From assembly GCF_025210165.1 (NCBI RefSeq), contig NZ_JAOASI010000010.1, positions 23,547 through 87,546 on the forward strand: a DNA stretch of 64,000 bases, in the 5' to 3' direction. The notes beneath the pieces are model-generated. The model saw nothing but the letters and a program-made list of their open reading frames with translations. It did not search any database and was not told where the DNA came from. This DNA comes from Tepidibacter sp. Lineage in GTDB: Bacteria > Bacillota > Clostridia > Peptostreptococcales > Peptostreptococcaceae. The stretch's first letter is position 1, and the number at the start of each line of letters is the position of its first letter. A program made the translations under genes and the position numbers. Shown here piece after piece: positions 52,143 through 62,301 of the stretch.

Positions 52143-53732
52143 ATGAAATTTAATATAAAAGAGATAGGTAAGATATCAGTCGTTTTTATTAATATGATTA
52201 TTGCTTTTTATGCAATTTATAGATTTTATTTTGTACATGTTGATATAAATATAAAATCAGAAAATAAAAATGATACTTATTTATCAGTACAGCAAAAACT
52301 TGAAGATTTTGATTATTTATATAAAGTGCTAGAAAGTAGTTTTCCGTTTTTTCAAGTTAAAAAGGATATGACTAAATTTGATTGGCTCGCAAATAAAGAT
52401 AATTTCAGAAAAAATATTGCTCAAACGAAAAATAATAATGAATTCTATTATGAACTACAAACTATTTTAAATCGATTACAAAATAAACACTTAAATATTG
52501 TAGATTATAACCAAAGGAATGACTTAGAAACAACCTATAGCAAAGTAGATAAATCTTATCCTTGGAAGCAAATATTAAATAATTCAGTGATAAATGAAAA
52601 ATATAATATGTGCAAAGATAATGCATATTCTAATTCAGCAAAGCAAGATCTTGTACCAATTAAAGCAAAATATTTTGAAGGCAAATATATTATATTAGAA
52701 AAAAATTTTCAGATACCACAATATTCAGTATTAACTAAAATTAACTCATTAAATATAGATGAGTACGTTAAAACATTATTTAAAAAAATATATTTGGATT
52801 ACGATCATAAAAGAAATAAATGGTTTGCGAAAACACTACCCATATACAGTCAATCTTCTGATGAAATTAAATTGACTTTCGAATATACTGATGGAAAAAC
52901 TGAACAAAAAATATTGACTGATTATAATACCTGTAAAATGGATTGGAATTATGATTATGAACCACTAAATATAAAAACAGATATAATAGAAGAAAACAAA
53001 ATCGCATATTTAAAAATAAATAGTTTTGGCATGGAGCATATAGATGAAGATAACTCTATATTGATTGATTTTTACAGTAAAATAAAAGACTATCCGTATC
53101 TTATACTTGATATTAGAGGCAATAGTGGTGGTGCAACAAATTATTGGGAAAAAAATATTGTATCACCTCTCACGCAAAAAGAGTTAAAATATAAAAATTA
53201 TATTGCTTTTAGGAATAGTAAATATATAAGACCTTTTATTATAGATAAAATGACATATCACTATATATTTAAGAAAAAAACGGATTCATTGAAATTAAAA
53301 AATAGAGATTTAACTGATTATGGATATTACTATACAGCAGAAACTATAATAAAGAAAAAAGGTAATATAAATTTTAAAGGTAAAATACTTTTGTTAGTTG
53401 ATGAAAATGTATATTCCGCATCTGAAAGTTTTGCGTCATTTTGTAAAGCACCTAAATTTGCCACTTTAATTGGAACAAACACAGGTGGAGATGGCATTGG
53501 ACCAGACCCGGCTTTACTCGTTTTACCTAACTCAGGTTTGATTATTAGATTTCCAATGACCTTAGGAATTAATTCTGATTTTACAATAAATGAAGAAATG
53601 CATACTAGCCCAGATATATATATTGAACAATCGCTGGAAGACTATAAAAAAAGAAGTGTGTTAACAAAAACAGTGAAAGATATTGCTCGATATGATACCG
53701 TTTTAAGAAAGGCTTTAGAGCTTACAAGGTAA
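52143..53732 (+). CDS. S41-family peptidase (C-terminal processing protease-like), membrane-anchored
   Basis: This 529-residue protein has an N-terminal membrane anchor (residues about 11-29). The S41 core spans about 280-490. The catalytic serine is in LLVDENVYSASESFASF, preceded by LILDIRGNSGGATNYW and followed by GTNTGGDGIGPDP. It lacks a recognisable PDZ domain, as in the S41 branch of uncharacterised clostridial proteins. The start is ATG 52143 behind AAGGAGTGAT. It stands alone between two hairpin repeats. The substrate is unknown. Confidence 0.85.
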   Translation: MKFNIKEIGKISVVFINMIIAFYAIYRFYFVHVDINIKSENKNDTYLSVQQKLEDFDYLYKVLESSFPFFQVKKDMTKFDWLANKDNFRKNIAQTKNNNEFYYELQTILNRLQNKHLNIVDYNQRNDLETTYSKVDKSYPWKQILNNSVINEKYNMCKDNAYSNSAKQDLVPIKAKYFEGKYIILEKNFQIPQYSVLTKINSLNIDEYVKTLFKKIYLDYDHKRNKWFAKTLPIYSQSSDEIKLTFEYTDGKTEQKILTDYNTCKMDWNYDYEPLNIKTDIIEENKIAYLKINSFGMEHIDEDNSILIDFYSKIKDYPYLILDIRGNSGGATNYWEKNIVSPLTQKELKYKNYIAFRNSKYIRPFIIDKMTYHYIFKKKTDSLKLKNRDLTDYGYYYTAETIIKKKGNINFKGKILLLVDENVYSASESFASFCKAPKFATLIGTNTGGDGIGPDPALLVLPNSGLIIRFPMTLGINSDFTINEEMHTSPDIYIEQSLEDYKKRSVLTKTVKDIARYDTVLRKALELTR

Positions 53733-53777
53733 ATTAAATATATAAGTTATAATCAAGAAAATACATAAACCATACCT

Positions 53778-53982
53778 AAAAAATAGAGGGTATTAAAATG
53801 TTAGCGAATGATTTAAATATTTTTGTATAAAACTTGCATTACAGCGTTTGAATATCTGTTAAGAAAGTTCGTTGTTTGACCGTTAGGGAGTTTAGAACTT
53901 TTAGGATATTCAATAAGATGTAATGCTTAGTTTTATTAAAAATATTTAATACATAAGCGGTATTTCAATACCCTCTATTTTG
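53778..53982. repeat. Long-hairpin intergenic repeat, copy B
   Basis: AATAGAGGGTATT near 53782-53794 mirrors AATACCCTCTATT near 53967-53979. The arms pair with few interruptions up to a core at 53851-53910 that is the reverse complement of the copy A core (57 of 60 positions). In the orientation of copy A, the arms share TTTTAATAAAACT and CTTAT with it but differ in between, with matching changes on the opposite arm. It fills the space between the convergent S41 and DacF genes. Confidence 0.8.
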
Positions 53983-53994
53983 GGAATAAGAACA

Positions 53995-55257
53995 CTATTT
54001 TCTTTTATTTATATATCTGATAAAAAGCATTATAGAAAAAATTACAGCTACTATTAATAATATCCCTTTTATTACAAACCATAATATTCTCAATACCTTA
54101 TTTATATCTACATCAAAGAATATAGAATTTACATCTTCTGAAGCAATCAAATTAATAGAAGATATTACTTTGTTATCTCTTAAAACTTGAATTTTTCCTA
54201 CATTGTCGCCTTTTTTTATAGGTATTTCAAGTGGTTCTTTTAATATTATTTTAGTTTTTATATTGTCTATATTTTCGTCTTTTTTGATTACTATATTAAA
54301 ATCTTTTTCTGCTTTGTATTTTAGAATTTTCTCTTTAGTAAATAATATTTTTTTACTTCCAAGTTCAGCATCTTTATTTATAATATTGTATTTTGTATAA
54401 TTATCAAATCCATAATCTATTATAGTTCTGGAATCCTTATAGACTTCGTTTCCTTCTGATTTTAAAACAACTGAAATTAATCTCAAGTCATCTTTTTGTC
54501 CGCTAGATACTAAGCATTTTCTTGCTACGTTTGTATAGCCTGTCTTTATACCGTCTATTAAATCATACTTTATATCCACAATAGAACCTTTATATTCTAT
54601 TGTATTACCACCTCGAACACCCCATAAGAACTTGTTTGTACTTTTAAAAACTCTATCGTATGGATATTGAGGGGTTGCAGCTATTTTAATATATCTAGAT
54701 TTAACTATTTCTTTAAATTTATCATAATTCATACATTCTCTTGCTATTAGAGCTAAATCATATGAACTAGTGTAGTGATTCTCATCTGGAAGTCCGTTAG
54801 GGTTATTAAAATGAGTGTTTTTTGCACCTAATTCCTCTGCTCTCTTATTCATAAGCTTTGCGAATTCTTCTGTAGAACCTGAAATATGATTAGCAAGAAC
54901 AACAGCAGCATCATTTGCAGATTTGATAAGAAGAGATCTTAGAAGTGTCTCTATTGTAAATGATTCACCTTGCTTAATATAAATGGAACTACCATCTATA
55001 TATCCTAAATCATAATCTATAGTTACTACTTCACTTAAATCACAATTTTCAAGAGCTAAAAGAGCTGTCATAATCTTTGTTGTTGAAGCTGGATACATTT
55101 TTTTATGTATGTTTTTACCATATACAATTTTGCCAGTATCATGATCCATTACAATAGCAGATTCTCCTAAAATGCTAGGTCTCTCATCTGCAAAAGAAGT
55201 TATAAAGGAAGATGATATTAAAAATATTGCTAGAAATAATGATGTGATTTTTTTCAT
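53995..55257 (-). CDS. dacF: D-alanyl-D-alanine carboxypeptidase (PBP5/DacF type)
   Basis: This 420-residue protein has a signal peptide (residues 1-24, ending SFADE). The SxxK motif is in YPASTTKIMTALLAL, SxN in LIKSANDAAVVLANH and KTG in GIKTGYTNVARKC. A C-terminal PBP5-type domain and a final membrane helix (LWFVIKGILLIVAVIFSIML) act as anchor. It removes the terminal D-Ala of peptidoglycan. Assignment to DacF, the spore cortex version, rests on similarity and the anaerobe spore-former context. The start is ATG 55257 behind GGGGGG. Confidence 0.9.
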   Translation of the reverse strand: MKKITSLFLAIFLISSSFITSFADERPSILGESAIVMDHDTGKIVYGKNIHKKMYPASTTKIMTALLALENCDLSEVVTIDYDLGYIDGSSIYIKQGESFTIETLLRSLLIKSANDAAVVLANHISGSTEEFAKLMNKRAEELGAKNTHFNNPNGLPDENHYTSSYDLALIARECMNYDKFKEIVKSRYIKIAATPQYPYDRVFKSTNKFLWGVRGGNTIEYKGSIVDIKYDLIDGIKTGYTNVARKCLVSSGQKDDLRLISVVLKSEGNEVYKDSRTIIDYGFDNYTKYNIINKDAELGSKKILFTKEKILKYKAEKDFNIVIKKDENIDNIKTKIILKEPLEIPIKKGDNVGKIQVLRDNKVISSINLIASEDVNSIFFDVDINKVLRILWFVIKGILLIVAVIFSIMLFIRYINKRK

Positions 55258-55337
55258 ATATACCCCCCTTGCTTGATGCAATATGATTTTAGTATATCAT
55301 ATTTTTGTCAATAATATAGAATTAGGAGGGATATTTT

Positions 55338-56033
55338 ATGAATTTTAATAAAAGAAATTGTATGGTATTTGTTAGTATATTATTGATTGTGATTATAAGT
55401 ATGTTTATAAATAATAAAATAAACTTTGGAAAATCTGTATATGTAGTAAGCAAAGAAGAAGATAAATATATTGATAATGAAGAAAATAATATAAATGAAG
55501 AAAATATAAGTTTAGAAAGTGAAGAGTTGCTTATTGAAGATGAAAACTCAGAGATTGCAGTGTATATAAGTGGAGAGATAAGTACGTGTGGAGTTGTAAA
55601 CATAAAAAGTGGGTCAAGACTTATAGATGCAGTCGAAAAGCTTGGAGGTCTTACTCAAAATGCAGATATGAATAAAGTTAATCTAGCTATCAAGTTAGAA
55701 GATGGAGCTCATTATATAATTCCTAGTAGTAAGGATAAAGAAATTCAAGAGGATTATAATGAAAATATTGAAAATAATACAAATTATAATAGTTATAATA
55801 ATTCTAGTGATAATTCTAATTACAATGAAACAGAAATATCTAAAATAAATATAAATAGAGCAAGTGAGAGTGAGCTTAAATCCTTGACTGGAATTGGAGA
55901 TGTTACAGCTTCAAGGATTGTAGAATATAGAAAACAAAATGGAAATTTTAAAACTATAGATGAGATAAGGATGGTAAAAGGCATTGGGGAGAAAAAGTTT
56001 GAGTCGATAAAAAACGATATAACAGTAAAATAA
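55338..56033 (+). CDS. comEA: ComEA-family DNA-binding protein
   Basis: This 231-residue protein has an N-terminal membrane anchor (about 8-25), then a SLBB domain (AVYISGEISTCGVVNIKSGSRL is its start, shortened here at residues about 72-93). An acidic Asn-rich linker precedes the helix-hairpin-helix pair ININRASESELKSLTGIGD and IRMVKGIGEKKFESIK. ComEA binds incoming DNA at the cell surface. No comEC or comEB lies next to it. Confidence 0.9.
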   Translation: MNFNKRNCMVFVSILLIVIISMFINNKINFGKSVYVVSKEEDKYIDNEENNINEENISLESEELLIEDENSEIAVYISGEISTCGVVNIKSGSRLIDAVEKLGGLTQNADMNKVNLAIKLEDGAHYIIPSSKDKEIQEDYNENIENNTNYNSYNNSSDNSNYNETEISKININRASESELKSLTGIGDVTASRIVEYRKQNGNFKTIDEIRMVKGIGEKKFESIKNDITVK

Positions 56034-56101
56034 ATACAACTATAAAACAAAATATGATATTATATATTTATATATTGTATTAAGAGGGACGGTGGAGCTA
56101 A

Positions 56102-57139
56102 ATGGAAAATGAAATAAGATTAACTCAGATGACAAGTTCTGCAGGATGAGCGGCAAAAATTGGGCCAGAGGATTTGGCTAAAGCTCTTAGTAACCTGCCT
56201 AAAATAGAAAGTGATAAACTTATAGTTGGCCTTGATACAGCGGATGATGCGGCTGTTTATAAATTAAATGAAGAAATGGCATTGATACAGACTCTAGATT
56301 TTTTTACACCTGTTGTAGATGACCCTTATTTATTTGGTCAAATAGCAGCTACAAATTCATTATCTGATATATATGCAATGGGAGGAAAGCCTACTGTTGC
56401 TATGAATATAGTGTGTTTTCCATCTTGTAAAGATATGGGAATACTTGGTGAAATATTAAAGGGTGGATTTGATAAAGTTAAGGAAGCAGGAGCGTTACTG
56501 GTAGGAGGACATACAGTTGATGATAAAGAACCTAAATATGGTCTTTCTGTATCTGGACTTGTACATCCTGATAAAGTTTTATCCAATGCAGGAGCTAAGG
56601 ATGGAGATGTATTAGTTATAACAAAGCCTGTTGGAACGGGTATAGTAAATACGGCTATAAAGGCTGATATAGCAGACAAATCTGTAGAAGATGAAGCTAT
56701 TAAGATTATGACGCATTTGAATAAGTATGCAGCTGTAGCTTTTGATGAAATTGATGTGAATTCAGTAACAGATATAACTGGATTTGGACTTTTAGGACAT
56801 GCTCTTGAAATGGCAAAGGCATCTGATGTTTGTATTGAAATTAACTCTGAAGAAGTACCTATAATTAATTCTGCAATTGATTTTGCAAAAATGGGTATAA
56901 TCCCAGAGGGAATGTATAAAAATATGAGCTATATGTCAGATGATATAGAAAGTGAAAATGTAGAGCAGCATATAATGGATATTTTATACGATCCACAGAC
57001 CTCTGGAGGACTGTTGGTTTCTGTTGAAAAAGAAAAAGCAGATGAATTGATAGAGAAAATGATAGAGAATGGGTCTATAGAGGCTAAAATAATAGGAAGT
57101 GTAGTTAAAAAACAAGGTAAATATATAAAAGTTAAATAA
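56102..57139 (+). CDS. selD: Selenide, water dikinase containing selenocysteine (in-frame UGA)
   Basis: The full gene is 345 codons from ATG 56102. Codon 16 is TGA at 56147-56149, in the context [22 protein letters not shown], exactly where other SelD proteins have Cys or Sec. Reading from the first ATG after the TGA or from within would remove the catalytic residue. Further motifs are [23 protein letters not shown] and the C-terminal [12 protein letters not shown]. SelD makes selenophosphate from selenide and ATP. The ribosome site is GGTGGAG. selA and selB follow, so the cell can read UGA as Sec. Confidence 0.95.
56147..56182 (+). promoter_or_regulatory. UGA codon with candidate bacterial SECIS hairpin
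   Basis: Thirteen bases after the TGA, GGCCA at 56163-56167 pairs with TGGCT at 56175-56179 around the loop GAGGATT. The loop begins 18 bases after the TGA, within the range required for SelB. Recognition is inferred. Confidence 0.55.
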
Positions 57140-57166
57140 AGAGGCTAAACCCTCTTTATTTTTTTA
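57134..57166 (+). terminator. Terminator after selD
   Basis: AAATAAAGAGG pairs with CCTCTTTATTT around CTAAAC, followed by a T-run. It overlaps the stop codon. Confidence 0.85.
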
Positions 57167-57178
57167 TGCTTTAAAATG

Positions 57179-57187
57179 TGTTATAAT
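57179..57187 (+). promoter_or_regulatory. Extended -10 promoter candidate for selAB
   Basis: TG at 57179-57180 followed by T and TATAAT at 57182-57187 forms an extended -10 element 69 bases upstream of selA. There is no strong -35 box. Confidence 0.45.
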
Positions 57188-57255
57188 TGATTGTAAAAAG
57201 TATTTTTAAAAAAGTTATATATTTCAAACTAAAAATAGATGAAGGGGAGATCAAC

Positions 57256-58659
57256 TTGAATAAGAAAAAATTATTTTCTTTATTACCATCTGTAGATGAG
57301 GTATTAAATGATAAAACTATAATAGAATTAAACGAAGAATACCCTAGAAGTTTAGTTGTTGATACAATAAGAAAAAACATAGAGAATATAAGAAAATCTA
57401 TAATAAGCTTAAATGAAGAGCAAGCAGAGAATTTTTCTATTGATTACGATAAGTTTATAAATAATATTGTGAAGGAATTAAGATTATCTTATTCTCTTTC
57501 ATTAAAAAAGGTTATAAATGCAACTGGAGTAGTTATACACACTAATCTAGGAAGATCTCTTTTAGCTGATATTATAAAAGATGATGTTTGGCAAGTAGCA
57601 TCAAGATACTCCAATTTAGAATACGATATAGATAAGGGTAAGAGAGGATCAAGATATTCTCACTTAGAGGAAATAATAAAGAAAATAACAGGAGCTGAGG
57701 ATGTACTTGTAGTAAACAACAATGCAGCAGCTGTTTTATTGGTTCTAAGTACTATGTCAAAGGGTAAAGAAGCTATAGTATCAAGAGGAGAACTAGTTGA
57801 GGTTGGAGGATCATTTAGAATACCTAAGGTTATGGAGGAAAGTGGCACTATATTAAGAGAAGTAGGTGCTACTAACAAAACTCACTTAAGAGATTATGAA
57901 GATGCTATAAATGAAGAAACAGGAGTATTACTTAAGGTTCATACTAGTAATTATAGAGTGCTAGGCTTTACTGATAGCGTTGATATAGACGAATTATCTA
58001 AACTATCAAAGGAATATGACTTGCCTGTAATTGAAGACTTGGGAAGTGGATTATTTGTAGATATATCAAAATATGGACTTAGCTATGAGCCTACAGTTAT
58101 AGATTCTCTTAAAAAGGGTGCAGATATAGTTACTTTTAGTGGAGATAAAATACTTGGAGGACCTCAAGCTGGAATAATTGTTGGAAAGAAAGAATATATA
58201 GAAAAAATGAAGAAAAATCAGTTAACTCGTGCATTAAGAGTAGATAAGCTAACAATAGCAGCTCTTGAGGCTACATTTAGACTTTACTTAGATGAGAAAA
58301 AGGCAGTCAAGGAAATACCTACTTTAAGAATGCTTACTTATTCTATAGATGAATTAAAAGATAAAGCTCAAAAACTTTATAGTATAATAGAGAATCAAAA
58401 TCTAGATGCTAATATTAAAATAGAAGATGGGCACTCTCAAGTTGGAGGAGGATCTATGCCTCTTGAAACTATAGATACAAAGATTATAACTATAGTTCCA
58501 AATAATATGGGTGTATCTGAGCTTGAGGAAAGATTAAGACTTAGCGAGGATAATATAATTGCTAGAGTATATGATAATAAATACGTTTTAGATGTTAGAA
58601 CTATATTTGATGATGAATTTGAAATTATATCAAAACAACTAGCGATTGCACTAAAATAG
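57256..58659 (+). CDS. selA: L-seryl-tRNA(Sec) selenium transferase
   Basis: This 467-residue PLP enzyme has the PLP lysine in [19 protein letters not shown]. Family motifs are [18 protein letters not shown] and [12 protein letters not shown]. It converts Ser-tRNA(Sec) to Sec-tRNA(Sec) using selenophosphate. The start is TTG 57256 behind AAGGGGAG. The upstream frame open to 57187 has no ribosome site and would start at the promoter. Confidence 0.95.
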   Translation: MNKKKLFSLLPSVDEVLNDKTIIELNEEYPRSLVVDTIRKNIENIRKSIISLNEEQAENFSIDYDKFINNIVKELRLSYSLSLKKVINATGVVIHTNLGRSLLADIIKDDVWQVASRYSNLEYDIDKGKRGSRYSHLEEIIKKITGAEDVLVVNNNAAAVLLVLSTMSKGKEAIVSRGELVEVGGSFRIPKVMEESGTILREVGATNKTHLRDYEDAINEETGVLLKVHTSNYRVLGFTDSVDIDELSKLSKEYDLPVIEDLGSGLFVDISKYGLSYEPTVIDSLKKGADIVTFSGDKILGGPQAGIIVGKKEYIEKMKKNQLTRALRVDKLTIAALEATFRLYLDEKKAVKEIPTLRMLTYSIDELKDKAQKLYSIIENQNLDANIKIEDGHSQVGGGSMPLETIDTKIITIVPNNMGVSELEERLRLSEDNIIARVYDNKYVLDVRTIFDDEFEIISKQLAIALK

Positions 58660-58669
58660 GAGGAATAGT

Positions 58670-60550
58670 ATGAAAAATATAATAATAGGAACAGCTGGAC
58701 ATATAGATCATGGAAAAACAACTCTTATAAAATCTCTTACAGGAAGAGAAACTGATAGATTAAAAGAAGAACAAAAAAGAGGGATATCAATTGATTTAGG
58801 ATTTACTTATTTTGATTTACCTAGTGGAAAAAGAGCTGGTATAGTAGACGTTCCAGGTCATGAAAAGTTCATAAAAAATATGTTGGCAGGAATTTCAGGT
58901 ATAGATATGGTTTTACTTGTTGTTGCTGCTGATGAGGGAGTTATGCCTCAAACTGTTGAGCACTTAGATATTATGAGTTTCTTAAATATAGAAAAAGGAA
59001 TCATAGTAATAACAAAGTGCGATATGGTAGAAGAAGATTTCTTAGAGCTTATAAAAGAGGATATAAAGGAAAAGGTTCAAGATACTTTCTTAAAGGATGT
59101 TTCTGTAATAGAAGTGGATTCTATAAGCAAAAGAGGAATAGATAAGTTAATAGGTGAAATTGACAAAATAAGTGATGAGGTTAAAGCTAAGAATTTAAAT
59201 GCTCAACCTAGATTAAATATAGACAGAGCCTTTTCTGTTAAAGGATTTGGAACTGTAGTTACTGGTACATTGATAGAGGGCAGTATAGACGTGGATGATA
59301 CTCTAAATATATATCCTCAAAATAAAGCTACAAAGATTAGAAGTATACAGGTTCATGGAAAATCAGTAAAAACAGCTTATGCAGGTCAAAGGGTAGCTAT
59401 AAACCTATCTAATGTTAAGGTTGATGAAATTGAAAGAGGGAATATATTAGCTTATCCTGAATCATTAAGTGAGTCTATGATGCTTGATGTAAAACTTTCT
59501 TTAGTTAAGCATTCATCTAGAATGGTAAAATATTGGGATAGAATAAGATTTTATCATGGTACTAGAGAAATTTTAGGAAGAATAGTTCCTATGGATAAAG
59601 AGTCTTTAAATCCAGGAGAAGAGGGTTATTGTCAAATAAGGCTTGAAGAAACTATTGTAGCTAAGAATAAGGATATGTTTGTAATAAGATTTTATTCTCC
59701 TATGGAGACTATAGGTGGAGGAATTATAGTAGATTCAAATCCAAAAAAACATAAAAGATTTGATACAGATGTTCTTAATTCTTTACAGTTAAAGGAAAAA
59801 GGAGATTTAAAAGAAATAATAGAAGAAATTATAAAAAAACATAGTAAAGAATATCCTGTTTTAAATGATATTGCTGTTTATATTGGCGAAAAAAGGGAAA
59901 TAATACAACAAGAAATAGATATGCTTTGTGAGCAAAACAAGATTATGAATATAAACAATATATATATAGACAAAAGTTTTTATGATGATTTAAAAAATAA
60001 TATTATAAAAGTGCTATCTAACTCTCATAAGAATAATCCTCTTAAAAAAGGAATATCTAAAGAGGAATTAAGAACTAGAATAGAGAAGAATTTGAAGACT
60101 AAGGATTTTGATGCTTTATTAAATCTTTTGGTAAATGATAAAGATATAAAGATTGTAGATAATATAGCTAGTTTATATGATTTTGAAGTTGAATTTAATA
60201 AATCTCAATTGAATATACAAAAGGATATAGAAACTAATTTAAAAAGTGATAAATTAACACCTAGAAATATATCTGAAATTATACAAGATAGAAAAGCTTA
60301 TCAAGAAGTTTTAGAAGCATTATTAGGAGATACCCTTGTTATGGTTACTGAGGATCTTGTATATCATAAGGAAAATTATGATATGGCAGTTGATATGGTT
60401 AAAAAACATATTGAAGAAAATAAGGCTTTGACTTTATCAGAATTTAGGGATTTAATAGGTGCGAGTAGAAAGTATGCCATGGCTCTGTTAGAAGATTTTG
60501 ATAGAAATAAGATAACAAGAAGAGTAGGAGACAAAAGAATGCTTTTCTAG
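58670..60550 (+). CDS. selB: Selenocysteine-specific elongation factor SelB
   Basis: This 626-residue GTPase has G1 GHIDHGKTTL, G3 DVPGHEKF and G4 TKCD. EF-Tu-like domains 2-3 follow (about 175-340), and a C-terminal string of winged helices (about 380-626) binds the SECIS hairpin. It starts 10 bases after selA. No selC (tRNA-Sec) was found downstream within the window. Confidence 0.96.
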   Translation: MKNIIIGTAGHIDHGKTTLIKSLTGRETDRLKEEQKRGISIDLGFTYFDLPSGKRAGIVDVPGHEKFIKNMLAGISGIDMVLLVVAADEGVMPQTVEHLDIMSFLNIEKGIIVITKCDMVEEDFLELIKEDIKEKVQDTFLKDVSVIEVDSISKRGIDKLIGEIDKISDEVKAKNLNAQPRLNIDRAFSVKGFGTVVTGTLIEGSIDVDDTLNIYPQNKATKIRSIQVHGKSVKTAYAGQRVAINLSNVKVDEIERGNILAYPESLSESMMLDVKLSLVKHSSRMVKYWDRIRFYHGTREILGRIVPMDKESLNPGEEGYCQIRLEETIVAKNKDMFVIRFYSPMETIGGGIIVDSNPKKHKRFDTDVLNSLQLKEKGDLKEIIEEIIKKHSKEYPVLNDIAVYIGEKREIIQQEIDMLCEQNKIMNINNIYIDKSFYDDLKNNIIKVLSNSHKNNPLKKGISKEELRTRIEKNLKTKDFDALLNLLVNDKDIKIVDNIASLYDFEVEFNKSQLNIQKDIETNLKSDKLTPRNISEIIQDRKAYQEVLEALLGDTLVMVTEDLVYHKENYDMAVDMVKKHIEENKALTLSEFRDLIGASRKYAMALLEDFDRNKITRRVGDKRMLF

Positions 60551-60561
60551 GGGGAAGGTAT

Positions 60562-61251
60562 ATGGTAAAAATATTAATAATAGATTCTCAGTTATTATTA
60601 ATAAAGGAAATAAAATATGCATTTGAAAATGAACAATATAAAATTGATAAAATATCAAATTCACAAGAAGCTTTAGATAAAAAATATAGTGATTATGATA
60701 TAATAATAATAGACTCTGAAATAGGAAAAAAAGACGGATTTCAATTATGTAAAGAAATAAGAAATATATCAAATATACCTATAATAATGATAACACCACA
60801 AGCAGAAGACTATAAGAAGATAATGGCCCTTGAAATTGGAGCAGATGATTGTCTATCAAAGCCTGTTAATATATTAGAACTCAAGGCAAGAATAAAAGTT
60901 ATATTAAGAAGAATTAAAAAAATAGAAGACGTAGGAATGTTATCTGAATTTAAGGTTGGAAACTTTGAAATAAATACGCTTGGTAGAAAAGTTATGTATA
61001 ATAAAGAATATATAAACTTGACAGGTAAAGAATTTGATTTATTATTATTTCTAATAACTAATCAGGGAGAAGTATTTGATAGAGAATATTTACTTCAAAA
61101 AATATGGGGGTATGAATATTATGGAGATTTAAGGACGGTAGATGTTCATATAAGAAGACTTAGAGAAAAAATAGAAATGAACTCTTCAAGCCCTAGGTAC
61201 ATATTAACTAAATGGGGAAAGGGATACTACTTTAAAAAAATACCTATTTAG
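60562..61251 (+). CDS. OmpR-family response regulator with altered acidic pocket
   Basis: In this 229-residue protein the receiver domain covers residues 1-118, with phosphoacceptor Asp51 in IIIIDSEIG, Thr in IMITPQ and Lys in LSKPVN. The usual Asp-Asp/Glu Mg-binding segment reads IIDSQ (Asp8, Ser9), so one of the paired acids is missing. A winged-helix DNA-binding domain follows from about residue 127 (LTGKEFDLLLFLI, RTVDVHIRRLREKI). No sensor kinase is adjacent. It starts 11 bases after selB and 14 bases before a GerM lipoprotein gene. Confidence 0.9.
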   Translation: MVKILIIDSQLLLIKEIKYAFENEQYKIDKISNSQEALDKKYSDYDIIIIDSEIGKKDGFQLCKEIRNISNIPIIMITPQAEDYKKIMALEIGADDCLSKPVNILELKARIKVILRRIKKIEDVGMLSEFKVGNFEINTLGRKVMYNKEYINLTGKEFDLLLFLITNQGEVFDREYLLQKIWGYEYYGDLRTVDVHIRRLREKIEMNSSSPRYILTKWGKGYYFKKIPI

Positions 61252-61265
61252 TTTAGGAGGTAAAT

Positions 61266-62168
61266 ATGAGAAAAAAAATATATTTTATAATGATGATATC
61301 AATTTTGATGATATTTGCAGTTGGATGTAATAATAAAGAACTAAATAATGATTTAAAAAAACAAGAAGTTAAGCTTTACTATGCTAGTAATAACGGTTCA
61401 AAAATAGATTGGGTTACAAGACCTATAGAGTATATAGATGGTGAAAAGTATGATGTTACTTTAAAAGCCTTATTAAATGGCCCGTATACTTCTAATATGA
61501 GTAGAAGTATAAATGAAAAAACAAAAATACTATCTGTAAATAAAAAAAATGATGTATTGTATATAGACTTATCTAAAGACTTTTTGAATTTTGAATCAGA
61601 TATGGATCAAGTTAACTCTGTAATAACTATTAGTAATACTTTAAATCAATTTGAAGAAATAAATGGTATAGAAATAAAAATAGAAGGTAAGGACTTAATA
61701 TCTCCTGAGGGTGAAAAGTATGGGATAATACAAGAATTTAACTTAAGTGATGAGAAAAATGTAACCCTTACTTTATATCTTCCTAACGAAAATCTAGAAT
61801 ATCTTCTTCCAGTTAAAACGAATAGTGTAATAAAAGAAGGAGAAGGAATAGGCCAAAAAGTTTTAGAAAAGCTTATAAATGAATCTGATAAACAGGGGTA
61901 TAATGTAATACCTAAAGGAACAAAGTTATTGAACTATTCACAGGATAAGGGAATAGCAACTGTAGATTTAAGTCAAGAGTTTATAAATAATTCAAGTGGA
62001 GGATCAACATCTCAGACTATGGCTATATATAGCATAGTAAATTCTTTAACAGAATTTGAGAATATAAATAGTGTATTATTTTTAATAGAAGGAGAAAGTG
62101 TAGAGGATTTTTCTCATTATGAATTCAATAAACCTTTTTCTAGAGAAGAGAGTTTAATAAAGAACTAG
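61266..62168 (+). CDS. gerM: GerMN-domain lipoprotein (GerM-like)
   Basis: This 300-residue protein has a lipoprotein signal (residues 1-21) with lipobox FAVGC. Two GerMN domains span about 30-150 (YDVTLKALLNGPYTSNMSRSI, YIDLSKDFLNF) and about 160-295 (IGQKVLEKLINESD, ATVDLSQEFINNSSGGS). GerM contributes to engulfment-associated assembly and germination in spore formers. The start is behind TTTAGGAGG. Confidence 0.88.
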   Translation: MRKKIYFIMMISILMIFAVGCNNKELNNDLKKQEVKLYYASNNGSKIDWVTRPIEYIDGEKYDVTLKALLNGPYTSNMSRSINEKTKILSVNKKNDVLYIDLSKDFLNFESDMDQVNSVITISNTLNQFEEINGIEIKIEGKDLISPEGEKYGIIQEFNLSDEKNVTLTLYLPNENLEYLLPVKTNSVIKEGEGIGQKVLEKLINESDKQGYNVIPKGTKLLNYSQDKGIATVDLSQEFINNSSGGSTSQTMAIYSIVNSLTEFENINSVLFLIEGESVEDFSHYEFNKPFSREESLIKN

Positions 62169-62205
62169 TTAAAACAAACAACTGGATAGATTCTGATTAT
62201 AATAT

Positions 62206-62252
62206 AATAAGCCATTTAAGACTATAAAAAGTTTTAAATGGCTTATTTTAAT
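62206..62252 (+). terminator. Terminator after gerM
   Basis: AATAAGCCATTTAA pairs with TTTAAATGGCTTATT, followed by T residues. Confidence 0.85.
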
Positions 62253-62301
62253 TTCGTAGTAAATTTTTCATGTTTTTTCATGATTTACAATAAAGTTATT
62301 G

